The position numbers and the translations under genes were made by a program. The notes beneath the pieces were generated by a model, which saw nothing but the letters and a program-made list of their open reading frames with translations, did no database searches and was not told where the DNA came from. DNA of 46,605 nt from Methanosarcinales archaeon (GTDB taxonomy: Archaea; Halobacteriota; Syntropharchaeia; Alkanophagales; Methanospirareceae): assembly GCA_030611045.1 (NCBI GenBank), contig JAUWQN010000005.1:1-46605 (forward strand), given 5' to 3'. Position 1 is the stretch's first letter; every line of letters starts with the position of its first letter. Positions 1-9,865 of this stretch are shown here, one piece after another.

Positions 1-84
1 ACTTTTTTCAGTATCTCTTTCATAACAACAGTTTTTCTTTTTTTAGAAAAAAGAAAACGTGTACGAAAAGAAATAATAATAATA

Positions 85-1101
85 GTGATGAAAATAGAAG
101 AACTCGGCGAGAGAGGATTAATAGAAATAATAACAAAAAAAATTCGGGTGGACAAAGAGCTCGTAACCGTGGGCGCTGGTGAGGACGATTGCGCCGTTAT
201 TGATATAGAGAAGGGAAAAGGAGCTTATCGGTATCTCATCGTGACTACAGACACGTTACAGCAATCTACTCACTTTCCACCGGGTATCACTCCTTTCCAA
301 ATGGGTTGGAGCGCAGTTGCCGTTAATCTGAGTGATATCGCCGCGATGGGCGCACACCCTTTTGCGTTCACTATCGCGATGGGCATCCCTGCACAGACCG
401 AGGCATCATTTGCGGACGAACTCGCGGCGGGAATAGAAGAATGCGCCTCTTCCTACAATACCGCTGTCGTTGGCGGAGACATTACGAAGAGCAGAGAGCT
501 GATCTTAACCGGAACGTGCCTTGGATTTGCAAACAATCCAATAAGGAGGGCAGGGGCAAACGTGGGGGACTTACTATGCGTGACCGGTTCGCTGGGAAAC
601 GCAGCGCTCGCTTTAAAAGTGATAAACAACGAGCTGAAAGTGCCAAAGCGCATTGAAGAGATAGCGAAAAAGGCGCTGTTTCAGCCACAGCCACGAGTCA
701 AAGAAGGCATTGTCATTGCAAACTCCGGCGTGGCAACCTCAATGATTGACATAAGTGACGGGCTCGCTATTTCAGTAGCTGAAATCGCACGAAGCAGTAA
801 CGTCGGTGCTGAATTGTACGAGGCTAACGTGCCGGTACTAAGCGAGAAGATAAGAGATGACGAGGCCCCGAACATATCAAAAAGAGAACGGAGAGAGCTT
901 GCGCTTTATTACGGTGGCGATTACGAATTGCTCTTTACGATTGATTCACAAGCGTTAGAAAATGAAACATTGATGAACAAGCTGAAGCGAGAAGTGAAAA
1001 TGAGCATTATCGGTAAAATAGTGCCGCCGGAGGAAAGCATCTATTGTAAAAAAGGCGACGAGAAGGAAATGATTGAAATGAAGGGATATCAGCATTTCTA
1101 A
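85..1101 (+). CDS. thiL: thiamine-monophosphate kinase
   Basis: ORF with ThiL/PurM-like motifs: GEDDCAVID, VTTDTLQQSTHF, AVNLSDIAAMGA, GGDITKS, MIDISDGLA. ATG at 88 is an alternative start. Confidence 0.9.
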   Translation: MMKIEELGERGLIEIITKKIRVDKELVTVGAGEDDCAVIDIEKGKGAYRYLIVTTDTLQQSTHFPPGITPFQMGWSAVAVNLSDIAAMGAHPFAFTIAMGIPAQTEASFADELAAGIEECASSYNTAVVGGDITKSRELILTGTCLGFANNPIRRAGANVGDLLCVTGSLGNAALALKVINNELKVPKRIEEIAKKALFQPQPRVKEGIVIANSGVATSMIDISDGLAISVAEIARSSNVGAELYEANVPVLSEKIRDDEAPNISKRERRELALYYGGDYELLFTIDSQALENETLMNKLKREVKMSIIGKIVPPEESIYCKKGDEKEMIEMKGYQHF

Positions 1102-1224
1102 ACCTTTCTGAAGCCGTTTGCTTCACTTACTACAAAGATTTAAAAGGTCTAATTATAGTTCCCATGGCTAAATTCACAGTTTCGTTATAGGAATTTGTCA
1201 AAATCTTTCTCCTAATCATGATCC

Positions 1225-1797
1225 CTATGTTTTTCTCCCCATAAATGCTGCGGCTATTCCTATAAAGCACAATGCTATAACACACAATAATGAAATCAAA
1301 TAGCAGTCATCCGACGTAAGATACACGGGATCTCCTCTATAGTACTGACCAACCCGGTGTGCAAGTGTATAACCACCGCATTCTGTAACCACTTTTACAT
1401 GTGCTCTTGATCCATTGAAGTATGTGTGAATTGTAGAGTTCACTGTTTGAATTTCATAAAAATTAGAAAATGTTGCGTCTGTCGTACTCTCGCCCGCTCC
1501 AAAACTCGGATCATCAATTCTACCTGCCGGACAACATATTATTGTATCGTTCTGCCAATCCCACTTGTCAGGTGATCTGTATGTAATCGCAGAATCTTCA
1601 ATTTGAATACACGTTTTGAAAGTATCATTGTCTGTGTCGTGGATTAAATAAGCACTGTAAGTCCACTGGCACACCTTTTCTTTGTGGTAGTAGACAATCC
1701 ATTTTTTGTATGGCTTCAGTTCACACCCTTGCACAAAGAAGCTCACTGCAAGTCCAGCTAATATTATTGCGATAATTAATATTGCAATCTTTCTCAT
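1225..1797 (-). CDS. hypothetical membrane-anchored protein (N- and C-terminal TM segments, Cys-rich extracytoplasmic part)
   Basis: ORF with hydrophobic N-terminus (IAILIIAIILAGLAVSFFVQGC) and C-terminal TM (LISLLCVIALCFIGIAAAF). Confidence 0.6.
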   Translation of the reverse strand: MRKIAILIIAIILAGLAVSFFVQGCELKPYKKWIVYYHKEKVCQWTYSAYLIHDTDNDTFKTCIQIEDSAITYRSPDKWDWQNDTIICCPAGRIDDPSFGAGESTTDATFSNFYEIQTVNSTIHTYFNGSRAHVKVVTECGGYTLAHRVGQYYRGDPVYLTSDDCYLISLLCVIALCFIGIAAAFMGRKT

Positions 1798-1845
1798 TTC
1801 TATATCACCTTTCCCTTCACTATAATAAATGGGTTTATAAAGCTA

Positions 1846-3333
1846 TTATGGGGGATTACAAATAGGACAAGGATCAGCTTTCCATTGTTCTTTAGCAAAT
1901 CTAACATTATTAACCCAGTAGTAATGACCATTTTTGCACCTGTTTCTAATAACCTTTTCCTCAAAATATTCTTCTTTAACAAAACTGCATGAAGGCTCAT
2001 GTATTTTGTTAGTGAATGCACTATCGGTTATAACTATATATCCTTCTTCATTCCTTTGTATTTTTCTAAATTCCTCCAATGTTTTAATTTCTTTCCAATT
2101 CACTTGCAGAAGGCTTGCCAATTCGTTCACGATCTCCTCGGCAATGATTCTTTTCTTATCGTTCACGTGCTTTACCTCCTCAGAGCCTTTTCTTAATATG
2201 TAAACGTCGTTCTCTTCCGTTCCCATTCCCCCCTTGCCTATGTCGTTGGCAACGACCATCTCAAGGTTATACTGCTCCATCTTCGCCCGTGCGCGTCTTA
2301 TCAGTTCATCCTCGGAAACGTTCGTCTCCGCTTTGAAGCCCACGATAACAAGCTCCGGGAATTCGTTCCTTGCTGCTTCTATTAATTTTCTGGTAGGCGT
2401 GAAATGCAGATGTAAATCCCCGCCAGAGGAGATTTTCACGTCTGCTGGATCAACCGTGAAATCCGCGATAGCGGCTGATGAAATAAGTACGTCATAGCCG
2501 TTTCGAAGCTCATTCATGCATGTATCAACCATTTCACGTGCAGTCTCCACCTTAAGCTCGTTTATTCCCATCATATTCAGCTCTTTGCTGTGCACGAGTG
2601 TGACCTCAGCACCCTGTTTATACGCTTCCTTTGCTATCTCAATCCCTGTTCGACCTGAGCTTCTGTTGGTTAATATCCGTATAGGATCTATCGGCTCGGC
2701 GGTGGGACCGCCTGTTACGAGAATGCGTTTCCCTGCAAGGTTCTTGGGTGAAAGTATATGTTCAGTTGTGAGAACGATCTCATCAATCGAAACGATTTTC
2801 GCAAGCCCTTCTTGGATTTTCGGCCCTAAGACTGTGACACCAAGCCGTCGTAACTTCTCAAGGTTCTCCACGATAACCGGACTATTATACATAGACTCGT
2901 GCATTGCGGGCACGATCATAATGGGAATGCCAGAGCCGAACGCAGTGGTTGTAAAAATCGTCACGGGTGTATCCGACACGCCCGTAGCTATTTTGTTGAG
3001 CGTATTTGCCGTGCACGGTGCGATGATAAAGATGTCTGCCGAGCCCTCCATACCGAGAAACTCTACATGCTCTATATCCCCCATCAATTTCGTTATCACT
3101 TCGTGCCCCGTGGCGTAATGAAGAGTATAAGGATGAATTATCTCGGTCGCCGCTTTGCTCATCACGCTATAGACATCTGCACCATGACGTATCAATTCGC
3201 GTGCGAGTTCAAACGCTCTTACTGCCGCGACAGAGCCCGTAACACCTAAAACGATCTTCCTACCCACTAACGAATGACTCTTTGTCCCTTTAATCCTCAG
3301 GGTTGGATGTGGCCCTCTTTCTCTTTCTGCCAT
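1846..3333 (-). CDS. coaBC: bifunctional phosphopantothenoylcysteine decarboxylase/phosphopantothenate-cysteine ligase with Cys/His C-terminal extension
   Basis: KIVLGVTGSVAAVRAFELARELI, PAMHESMYNSP, KRILVTGGPTAEPIDPIRILTNRSSGRTG. The ORF-track start at 3381 runs into a tRNA; ATG at 3333 is preferred. Confidence 0.92.
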   Translation of the reverse strand: MAERERGPHPTLRIKGTKSHSLVGRKIVLGVTGSVAAVRAFELARELIRHGADVYSVMSKAATEIIHPYTLHYATGHEVITKLMGDIEHVEFLGMEGSADIFIIAPCTANTLNKIATGVSDTPVTIFTTTAFGSGIPIMIVPAMHESMYNSPVIVENLEKLRRLGVTVLGPKIQEGLAKIVSIDEIVLTTEHILSPKNLAGKRILVTGGPTAEPIDPIRILTNRSSGRTGIEIAKEAYKQGAEVTLVHSKELNMMGINELKVETAREMVDTCMNELRNGYDVLISSAAIADFTVDPADVKISSGGDLHLHFTPTRKLIEAARNEFPELVIVGFKAETNVSEDELIRRARAKMEQYNLEMVVANDIGKGGMGTEENDVYILRKGSEEVKHVNDKKRIIAEEIVNELASLLQVNWKEIKTLEEFRKIQRNEEGYIVITDSAFTNKIHEPSCSFVKEEYFEEKVIRNRCKNGHYYWVNNVRFAKEQWKADPCPICNPP

Positions 3334-3339
3334 TTTAGA

Positions 3340-3412
3340 TGGACCGGTCGGGATTTGAACCCGAGGCCTCTCGCACGCCAAGCGAGTGATCTTCCAACTG
3401 ATCTACCGGCCC
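3340..3412 (-). tRNA. tRNA-Ala (anticodon GGC)
   Basis: Minus strand cloverleaf GGGCCGG-TA-GATCAGTTGGAAGATC-A-CTCGC TTGGCGT GCGAG-AGGCC-TCGGG TTCAAAT CCCGA-CCGGTCC-A. Confidence 0.93.
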
Positions 3413-3416
3413 TTAC

Positions 3417-3875
3417 TTACAGATACCTTGAGACATCCTCTATCATCCGCTCACAATAAAAGCACCTGAACCGAAGGGGGTTTTCGCTCACCGTGATGAA
3501 CTTGGATATAACGGGCTCTCGTTCCACATTGGATATGCAATTGGGATTCGCACAGCGTATAATGCCCTCTATTAACTCTGGAAGGTAAACCTTATGCTTT
3601 GCTATTACTTCCGAGTTCCGTATTATGTTTATCGTTGCATGTGGTGCAATCAGCGCGATTTTATCAACTTCTTCAGGCTTAAGCTCCCGGTCTTCCACTT
3701 TTACTATGTCCTTCCTGCCCCTCTGCTTGCTTCGCACGTTCAGCACCACGCTTAACGCTGCCTCCGTCCTCGCATGTATCCCCAGGATCTTCAGCACATT
3801 CAGCGCCTGCCCCGCTGCAATGTGGTCAATCACCGTTCCGTTCTTGATTGGCACTACTTTTAGCTCTTTCTTCAT
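3417..3875 (-). CDS. pyrI: aspartate carbamoyltransferase regulatory chain
   Basis: [25 protein letters not shown] and C-terminal Zn site CANPNC...CFYCE. Confidence 0.93.
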   Translation of the reverse strand: MKKELKVVPIKNGTVIDHIAAGQALNVLKILGIHARTEAALSVVLNVRSKQRGRKDIVKVEDRELKPEEVDKIALIAPHATINIIRNSEVIAKHKVYLPELIEGIIRCANPNCISNVEREPVISKFITVSENPLRFRCFYCERMIEDVSRYL

Positions 3876-4067
3876 TCTCCAGTCCCATCCTCAATAAATA
3901 CATTAAAGATAACACAAGCTATAAATTTAAATTTCTATCATATTCGGTTTTTTAGAACGTGGCAGTGGCTGGTTTAGACTTTCAAATCCATCAAATATGA
4001 CCTTTATTTGCCACTGTGAATGTGTGAATGAGTCGAGTTGCCTTCAAAAGGAAGTCAGTAGATGGAG

Positions 4068-4141
4068 TGGGACCGCCGAGATTTGAACTCGGGACAACTC
4101 GGTCTTCAGCCGAGCGCTCTCCCAGTCTGAGCTACGGTCCC
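4068..4141 (-). tRNA. tRNA-Phe (anticodon GAA)
   Basis: Minus strand cloverleaf GGGACCG-TA-GCTC...GAGC-G-CTCGG CTGAAGA CCGAG-TTGTC-CCGAG TTCAAAT CTCGG-CGGTCCC-A. Confidence 0.9.
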
Positions 4142-4209
4142 TTCTCTTTTAGTATATTCTATTTCTCTTTCACAAGTTATAAATAGTTCCCTTTTTATAT
4201 CCCTCATTA

Positions 4210-5622
4210 ATGGAAGAAGAGATTGAAAAGGCGATTGATTTTGTGCTATCGAACCACGCGAAATACGCCGATGTCCGGCTGGAAAGGGGTTACGCAACGG
4301 TGATAGACCTCAGAGATGATGTCTTCAGAGAGATGAGTTATGGTATAGATCAAGGCATGGGTGTACGCGTTCTTTATGAGAACTCGTGGGGATTCGCTTC
4401 CTCTAATAACCTCGCACGAGCTGCACTAAAAGATACGTTTGAAGACGCTTTGAACCTCGGGAGAGCACTCTCTCTCTCGAAATCGAATAAAGATGCGGCA
4501 ACCATAACCATAGCAGATACAGCGTCAAGGAACGATCATTTTAAGCTCAAGCCGAAGATAAATCCCGAAGATGTGAGTATTGAAGATAAGAAGCGCATGG
4601 TTAAAGAGGCGTATGACGCGGCAAAGGAACACTCAGACCTCATAAAAAGCGTTTCTATCTTATATCTCGACGGTTACGAAGAGCAGATTTATGCGAATTC
4701 TGATGGGAGTTATATTGTAATGGAAACACCCGCCGTTTTTATGCGTGCCGGAGTGGTTGCGAAAAAGGGGGACGTTTTACAAGAAGGCAGAGAGAGCGTA
4801 GGGGCTGTGGGCGGTTTCGAATTCATAAAAGGAGAAAATCCAACGACTGTAGCTGTAAAGGCTGCAGATAAAGCGGTTCGGCTTCTTGATGCTGAACTGC
4901 CGCCTGCGGGTAAGCTGCCAGTGATTATGGACAACAGGCTCACCGGGGTTTTTATGCACGAAGCACTGGGGCATGCTGCTGAAGCGGACCACGTGCTATA
5001 CGGCGAATCAATACTGAAAGGTAAATTAGGCGCGGAGATAGCATACGAAGGATTGACCGTTGCGGACGACCCGACTATTGAACATTCTCATGGCTATTAC
5101 CGGTACGATGACGAAGGCATGAGGTCGAACCGAACGGAGATGATAAAAGATGGCGTGTTGGTCTCTTATCTGCATAGCAGAGAAACCGCAGGCAGGTTAG
5201 ATGCAATGCCAACTGCGAATGCGAGAGCCGCAGATTATTCGGATATTCCGATAGTCAGAATGAGCAACACGATCATTGAGGAAGGTGACTGGAATTTTGA
5301 TGATATGCGTGCAGATATACAGTTTGGCATCTATGCAAAGGGTATGCGTGGCGGGCAGGTGGATACTGTAAAGGGCGAATTCCAATTTAGCGCGGAAGAG
5401 GCCTTCCTGATAGAAAACGGCACGCTTTCAAAGAGATTGAAAAACGTTTCCCTCTCCGGCAGTACCTTAGACGTATTGAAGAACATAGACGCCGTGGGTA
5501 ATGATAAAAAGCGAGGGACAATAGGATTCTGCGGTAAAGACGGTCAGGAGGTCCCGGTTTCGGAATACGCCCCACACGTGAGGGTGACGAAGATATTGGT
5601 CGGCGGAGCTTCTTCTGCATGA
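4210..5622 (+). CDS. tldD: TldD/PmbA-family metalloprotease
   Basis: HEALGHAAEAD (HExxxH), GVRVLYENSWGFASSNNL, KGMRGGQVDTVKGEFQFSAEEAFLIENG. Confidence 0.92.
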   Translation: MEEEIEKAIDFVLSNHAKYADVRLERGYATVIDLRDDVFREMSYGIDQGMGVRVLYENSWGFASSNNLARAALKDTFEDALNLGRALSLSKSNKDAATITIADTASRNDHFKLKPKINPEDVSIEDKKRMVKEAYDAAKEHSDLIKSVSILYLDGYEEQIYANSDGSYIVMETPAVFMRAGVVAKKGDVLQEGRESVGAVGGFEFIKGENPTTVAVKAADKAVRLLDAELPPAGKLPVIMDNRLTGVFMHEALGHAAEADHVLYGESILKGKLGAEIAYEGLTVADDPTIEHSHGYYRYDDEGMRSNRTEMIKDGVLVSYLHSRETAGRLDAMPTANARAADYSDIPIVRMSNTIIEEGDWNFDDMRADIQFGIYAKGMRGGQVDTVKGEFQFSAEEAFLIENGTLSKRLKNVSLSGSTLDVLKNIDAVGNDKKRGTIGFCGKDGQEVPVSEYAPHVRVTKILVGGASSA

Positions 5623-5650
5623 TTCACGAGTAAAAGATAAGTTCCTTCCT

Positions 5651-7003
5651 CTATCTGCTTGGATGAATATTATTGATCCCTCCATTCACATACGTACGGA
5701 TCAAAGGTTTCGATATATGTCTTCGCGCAACAGGTGGAACTTCATATAGCCCCTCATCTATCTCCCGGTCCACAATTTGAACCTCCTTTTCACTGCTATA
5801 CGTCTTACACCGCTTGCATCTATATCCCTGCGCTCTCCCTGCTGATTCCATACGCTTGCCACATTTAGCGCATTTCGGATTGCTTTTTACCTCCACGTTC
5901 AATTTCCGCAGCTTTATCTTCTCGAGATTTATTGTCCGGTTCTTGAACGACCCGTAGACCGTAACTTCATCACCAATCCGTAACTGCCGGATAATATCTC
6001 GAAAGCCCTTCGTCGGCTCGTATGCCATGCACTCGATACGACCTTCTGTGTTTTCTGCGAGTGCGAGAGTAAGAGCAAATAAAACATGCCCTCCTTCTAT
6101 AGTTTGCGGATTGGACTTGATCACGCCGTCTAAAATGTAAGAGTGGTGGTCGTGCAACGTTCCCTTAGCTTCTTCATAAGTAATCAAGTGAGAATCCGTA
6201 CCTTGATTCGTTACGAACAGCATTTCACGCTCCGCAGGCTCAGCCTGTATGAGTTTGTAAGCTTTGTTTATCGCATCTACACTGTCCCCTCGTATCCCAA
6301 AGAGGACTGGGCAGGGTGAGTGAGGTGCAAGAACAAGTTTCTTATTCGCGAGATCTACTGTATCCCAGATTAAAGGATACGTAGCTTCATCAGCGTTCCA
6401 CACGCTCTTTTCCTCTATAACGCGTGACGTTCCCCATCGTTCTTTTCTTCGGTATGCTATCAACTCGTACGTATAATCGTAATACGCAGGCTCGCGTTTT
6501 TGCACTAATAGAAACGAAGCAGCAGCTAACGCGCCTATCAACCCTCTCTTCTTCTTTAAACCAAAGTAATCGAAGTGCAACTCCGACAGGAGTGTATATG
6601 CATGCTCTATCTTCAGCACGTCTCTCACCGCCGTTTCGTAAAAGTTCTTTAACTTTGATATGTGCTCATTCCTCTTGTCGCTACCTCCTCTACTCATCGC
6701 ACGTAAAGCGGTATCACCAATAAAGACAACGCCCGGATTTGTTTCCTCATCCTGTAACTCCGAGAGTTCACTCACTCTGGATTTTACCAGTTCCTTCACC
6801 TTTCCCTCTTTCTCTGGGATTACTTTTATCTCAAAGGATACTGCGCCGTTGCCTCTTGTCTTAAACGGAATGCAAGGATTCAGTCGTACCAATCTTGGTA
6901 TAGATACTTCCCCATATTCTCTGAGCTTGTCAACTAAAACTGCGCAGAGATAGGTGGTGCACATACCGTTCTTCGAATCCGTATCGTCTATTCCGATGAT
7001 CAT
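5651..7003 (-). CDS. tiaS: tRNA(Ile2) 2-agmatinylcytidine synthetase
   Basis: MIIGIDDTDSKNGMCTTYL start, OB-fold region and C-terminal zinc ribbon (CAKCGKRM...CKRCKTY). Confidence 0.92.
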   Translation of the reverse strand: MIIGIDDTDSKNGMCTTYLCAVLVDKLREYGEVSIPRLVRLNPCIPFKTRGNGAVSFEIKVIPEKEGKVKELVKSRVSELSELQDEETNPGVVFIGDTALRAMSRGGSDKRNEHISKLKNFYETAVRDVLKIEHAYTLLSELHFDYFGLKKKRGLIGALAAASFLLVQKREPAYYDYTYELIAYRRKERWGTSRVIEEKSVWNADEATYPLIWDTVDLANKKLVLAPHSPCPVLFGIRGDSVDAINKAYKLIQAEPAEREMLFVTNQGTDSHLITYEEAKGTLHDHHSYILDGVIKSNPQTIEGGHVLFALTLALAENTEGRIECMAYEPTKGFRDIIRQLRIGDEVTVYGSFKNRTINLEKIKLRKLNVEVKSNPKCAKCGKRMESAGRAQGYRCKRCKTYSSEKEVQIVDREIDEGLYEVPPVARRHISKPLIRTYVNGGINNIHPSR

Positions 7004-7004
7004 T

Positions 7005-7031
7005 CAAACTTTCTTTTTAAAAGAAAGTTTG
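7005..7031. repeat. perfect A/T-rich palindrome
   Basis: CAAACTTTCTTTT-T-AAAAGAAAGTTTG, 13-bp arms, abutting tiaS start codon. Confidence 0.85.
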
Positions 7032-7182
7032 ATCAAAGAAATAAAAGAGAAAGAAAAAGTGTAAAGAAAGCTTGCTGGACACCTGCGATAAGATTAGAGT
7101 ACGAAGAGAAAAAAAGAATTTTACAATTATGAAATTATATATGCCTCCAAGCTCATTCTAAATCACGTTAAGGAACCCAAAA

Positions 7183-8844
7183 ATGAACCCGTATTATCTG
7201 ACGTTGACGCTGTATCTATTCTTGATTTACTGGCTTATTGTCTTAGTGCTTGATAGAAAGGGCATTTTGGAGCGTTATAATATCTCCGCGGTTGGACCCA
7301 TCTTGATGATAAAGACAAAGCGAGGTGGGGGGTTGCTGGAGCGCTTGGCAAACGGTGCGAGAAGAGAACGTTTTTGGAGAGCTTATGCCAATATCGGTAC
7401 GATTTTAGTGCTTGTAGCCATGGCATTTATGTTCATTCTTGTAATATATGGCACGTATGCAACGTTTATGATGCCGCCAGAGCCATCGAAGGTGCATGAA
7501 CCGCGGAATTGGCTGCTCATACCAGGATTAAATGAGTTTATACCGATGTGCGCGTGGATTGGCTTTGTGATTGCGTTAGTGGTGCACGAGTTCTCGCACG
7601 CAGTATTGAGCATCGTAGAGAGGATAAAAGTGAAGTCAATGGGACTTCTGGTTGCGTTAGTACCAATAGGGGCATTTGCTGAGTTAGACAGTGAGCAACT
7701 CTTTGGTGAAAAAGAGAAGAAAAGCGGTGAAAATAGGATAGAAGCGACTGAAGCGGGAGAACCGGAAAAGATTAGGAAGAAAGTAGCAACGTCACGTGAA
7801 CGAACTCGCATACTCTCTGCGGGTGTGACCAGCAACTTCTGCGTGGCGTTCATTGCGTTTCTCTTCTTCTTCGCTATTCTATTCTCCGTACAGCCGGTTG
7901 GTGATAACGTACTGTATGTTTATGACGTTGCCGGAGGGAGCCCAGCGGAGAGCTTAGGAATAGAAACTGGAATGTTTATCACAGCGGTTGACGGTTCACC
8001 GGTTCTGCGTGTAGAAGAACTGAATACCGCGTTGGGAGAAAAAGATGAGACTGTGGTCAGTGTACTGGATAAAAGAGGAACAGAAAGTGCATTCGTAGTG
8101 CATAGCAGTTCTGAAAGCACGGGCGCGACAATAGTAGGGGTTGAAAAAGGCTTGCCCGCAGATAAAGCAGGTTTAACAGAAGGCATGCGCATAACGAGGA
8201 TGGATACCATGAGCATAACCTGTTATGAAGATTTTCGTGCGTTCTTAGCTAATACTACGCCTACGCAGGTAATAGAAGTGCAAACGAATGAGAAGACAGT
8301 TAGTATAGAGTTGGCGGACTCGCCTTTCGATGAGAAGATAGGTTTCTTAGGCGTTCTCGTTGCAAATAACCCTTTAGGAATAGTAGTAGTGGATTTCTCC
8401 GCACAGGGATACCTCGAGGGGTTGAGAAGTATACCTTATTCTTTCATGTCCTTTTCACCAGGTCAGTGGTTAAATAGCTGGTTGTGGTTGACCATCATGC
8501 CAATTGCGCCTCTTCCTGTGGGGTTCGGTGGTTTTAGCCCTCAACTTTCTCATTTATACGAACCGGTGGGTCTTGCATCATTATTTGGTGGCGGTATTTT
8601 TTGGACTGCGGATGTGCTGTTCTGGATAGCGTGGATTAATTTCTACCTCGGGCTGTTCAACTGCCTACCTGCTATTCCTCTTGATGGCGGCCATGTATTT
8701 CGAGAGATGCTGAATCCCGTACTGAGGATAGGGATAAAGGATGAGGGGAAGAAAGAAAAAGTATCAAAGGCAATTACCGCCACTATCGCACTTTTTATTG
8801 CCGCTTCCATCGTTTTCATGTTGGCAGGTCCTTATCTCCTTTAA
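7183..8844 (+). CDS. site-2 protease (M50) family membrane metalloprotease with PDZ domains
   Basis: VVHEFSHAVL (HExxH), two PDZ-like repeats (GGSPAESLGIETGM; EKGLPADKAGLTEGM), LPAIPLDGGHVF, multiple TM segments. Confidence 0.9.
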   Translation: MNPYYLTLTLYLFLIYWLIVLVLDRKGILERYNISAVGPILMIKTKRGGGLLERLANGARRERFWRAYANIGTILVLVAMAFMFILVIYGTYATFMMPPEPSKVHEPRNWLLIPGLNEFIPMCAWIGFVIALVVHEFSHAVLSIVERIKVKSMGLLVALVPIGAFAELDSEQLFGEKEKKSGENRIEATEAGEPEKIRKKVATSRERTRILSAGVTSNFCVAFIAFLFFFAILFSVQPVGDNVLYVYDVAGGSPAESLGIETGMFITAVDGSPVLRVEELNTALGEKDETVVSVLDKRGTESAFVVHSSSESTGATIVGVEKGLPADKAGLTEGMRITRMDTMSITCYEDFRAFLANTTPTQVIEVQTNEKTVSIELADSPFDEKIGFLGVLVANNPLGIVVVDFSAQGYLEGLRSIPYSFMSFSPGQWLNSWLWLTIMPIAPLPVGFGGFSPQLSHLYEPVGLASLFGGGIFWTADVLFWIAWINFYLGLFNCLPAIPLDGGHVFREMLNPVLRIGIKDEGKKEKVSKAITATIALFIAASIVFMLAGPYLL

Positions 8845-9323
8845 ATTGCAAAAACGCCAATAATATCGTCTCTTGCTATCAACCCGACCAATTTCCCTTC
8901 AGCATCTACCACGGGAATCCGGTTAAAATCGTTCTTATGCATTATCCGAGCAGCATCAGAGATAGAGTCTTCGGGTGAAATAGTCACCGGTTTTTTTGAC
9001 ATCACGTCCTGTACATCTCCTTCGAACAGTGTGTCAATTTCTTCTGGAATTTTCTTTACCCGCTTCATATAAGCAGAGAGCGAGAAGACGGGAAAAGGAT
9101 TAAGTGGGTCTATATCCGGAAAGGGAACCGTTGCCGTCAATTTCATAATGTCTGCTTCACTGATTACGCCAATAACCCTTCTTTGGGCATCAATCACCGG
9201 TGCACCACTAATTCTATTCGCTCTCAACGTCTCCGCTACGTGACGAAGCTTATCTCGGGGCTTGAACGTTATAACGTTAGTTGTCATTAGTTCTTTAACT
9301 TTAACCTTTGTCTTTGTTTGCAT
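8841..9323 (-). CDS. tandem CBS-domain protein
   Basis: VKELMTTNVITFKPRDKL...RRVIGVISEADIMKL...VQDVMSKKPVTISPEDSISDAARIM. Confidence 0.9.
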   Translation of the reverse strand: MQTKTKVKVKELMTTNVITFKPRDKLRHVAETLRANRISGAPVIDAQRRVIGVISEADIMKLTATVPFPDIDPLNPFPVFSLSAYMKRVKKIPEEIDTLFEGDVQDVMSKKPVTISPEDSISDAARIMHKNDFNRIPVVDAEGKLVGLIARDDIIGVFAI

Positions 9324-9338
9324 TGATCTTTCCCACCT

Positions 9339-9803
9339 CTACAGTTCATAAAGTGATGCGATTATGTCCGCTCTGGCAACTATTCCAACTAAGTTACCTG
9401 TTTCATCCACAACAGGTAATCTATTAAATCCCGTTGAGTGCATAATCTGCGCGACATCATCAATTGACGCATCCGGCGGTATTGTTTTAGGATTCTTTGA
9501 CATTGCATCCTTCACTTTCATCTCGCTCACTCTTTCAATATCCCGCTTTATATCCTGTAATTCTTCGCTATGTAAATGTAAAATGTCCATAGCAGTAAAG
9601 AATGGCGTGTACCAATGGCAATCGTCTAATAGCTTTAAAATATCAGATACACTAACCACTCCTACTACCGCTCCGTGGTCATTGACAACCGGCGCACCTG
9701 CTATTCTATTCCCTTTTAATACATTCGCAACATTTAGCACTGTATCATTCTCCTTCGCCGTAATTACGTCTCTTGTCATAATCTCTTCAACTTTCTCTTT
9801 CAT
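9339..9803 (-). CDS. tandem CBS-domain protein (paralogue of neighbour)
   Basis: VEEIMTRDVITAKENDTV...VVGVVSVSDILKLL...VKDAMSKNPKTIPPDASIDDVAQIM. Confidence 0.9.
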   Translation of the reverse strand: MKEKVEEIMTRDVITAKENDTVLNVANVLKGNRIAGAPVVNDHGAVVGVVSVSDILKLLDDCHWYTPFFTAMDILHLHSEELQDIKRDIERVSEMKVKDAMSKNPKTIPPDASIDDVAQIMHSTGFNRLPVVDETGNLVGIVARADIIASLYEL

Positions 9804-9865
9804 TTATTGCAACTCACCTTTCTACTCCATATATCAGTTTTAATCAGTATTAGACATAGATAACG

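Noticed and set aside
2516-3118. 200-aa plus-strand ORF opposite coaBC
   Set aside because: Antisense shadow ORF with no recognisable motifs; the minus-strand CoaBC is clearly coding.
3334-3381. N-terminal extension of the CoaBC ORF (MACERPRVQIPTGPSK)
   Set aside because: It is the translation of the tRNA-Ala gene on the same strand; ATG 3333 is the more plausible start.
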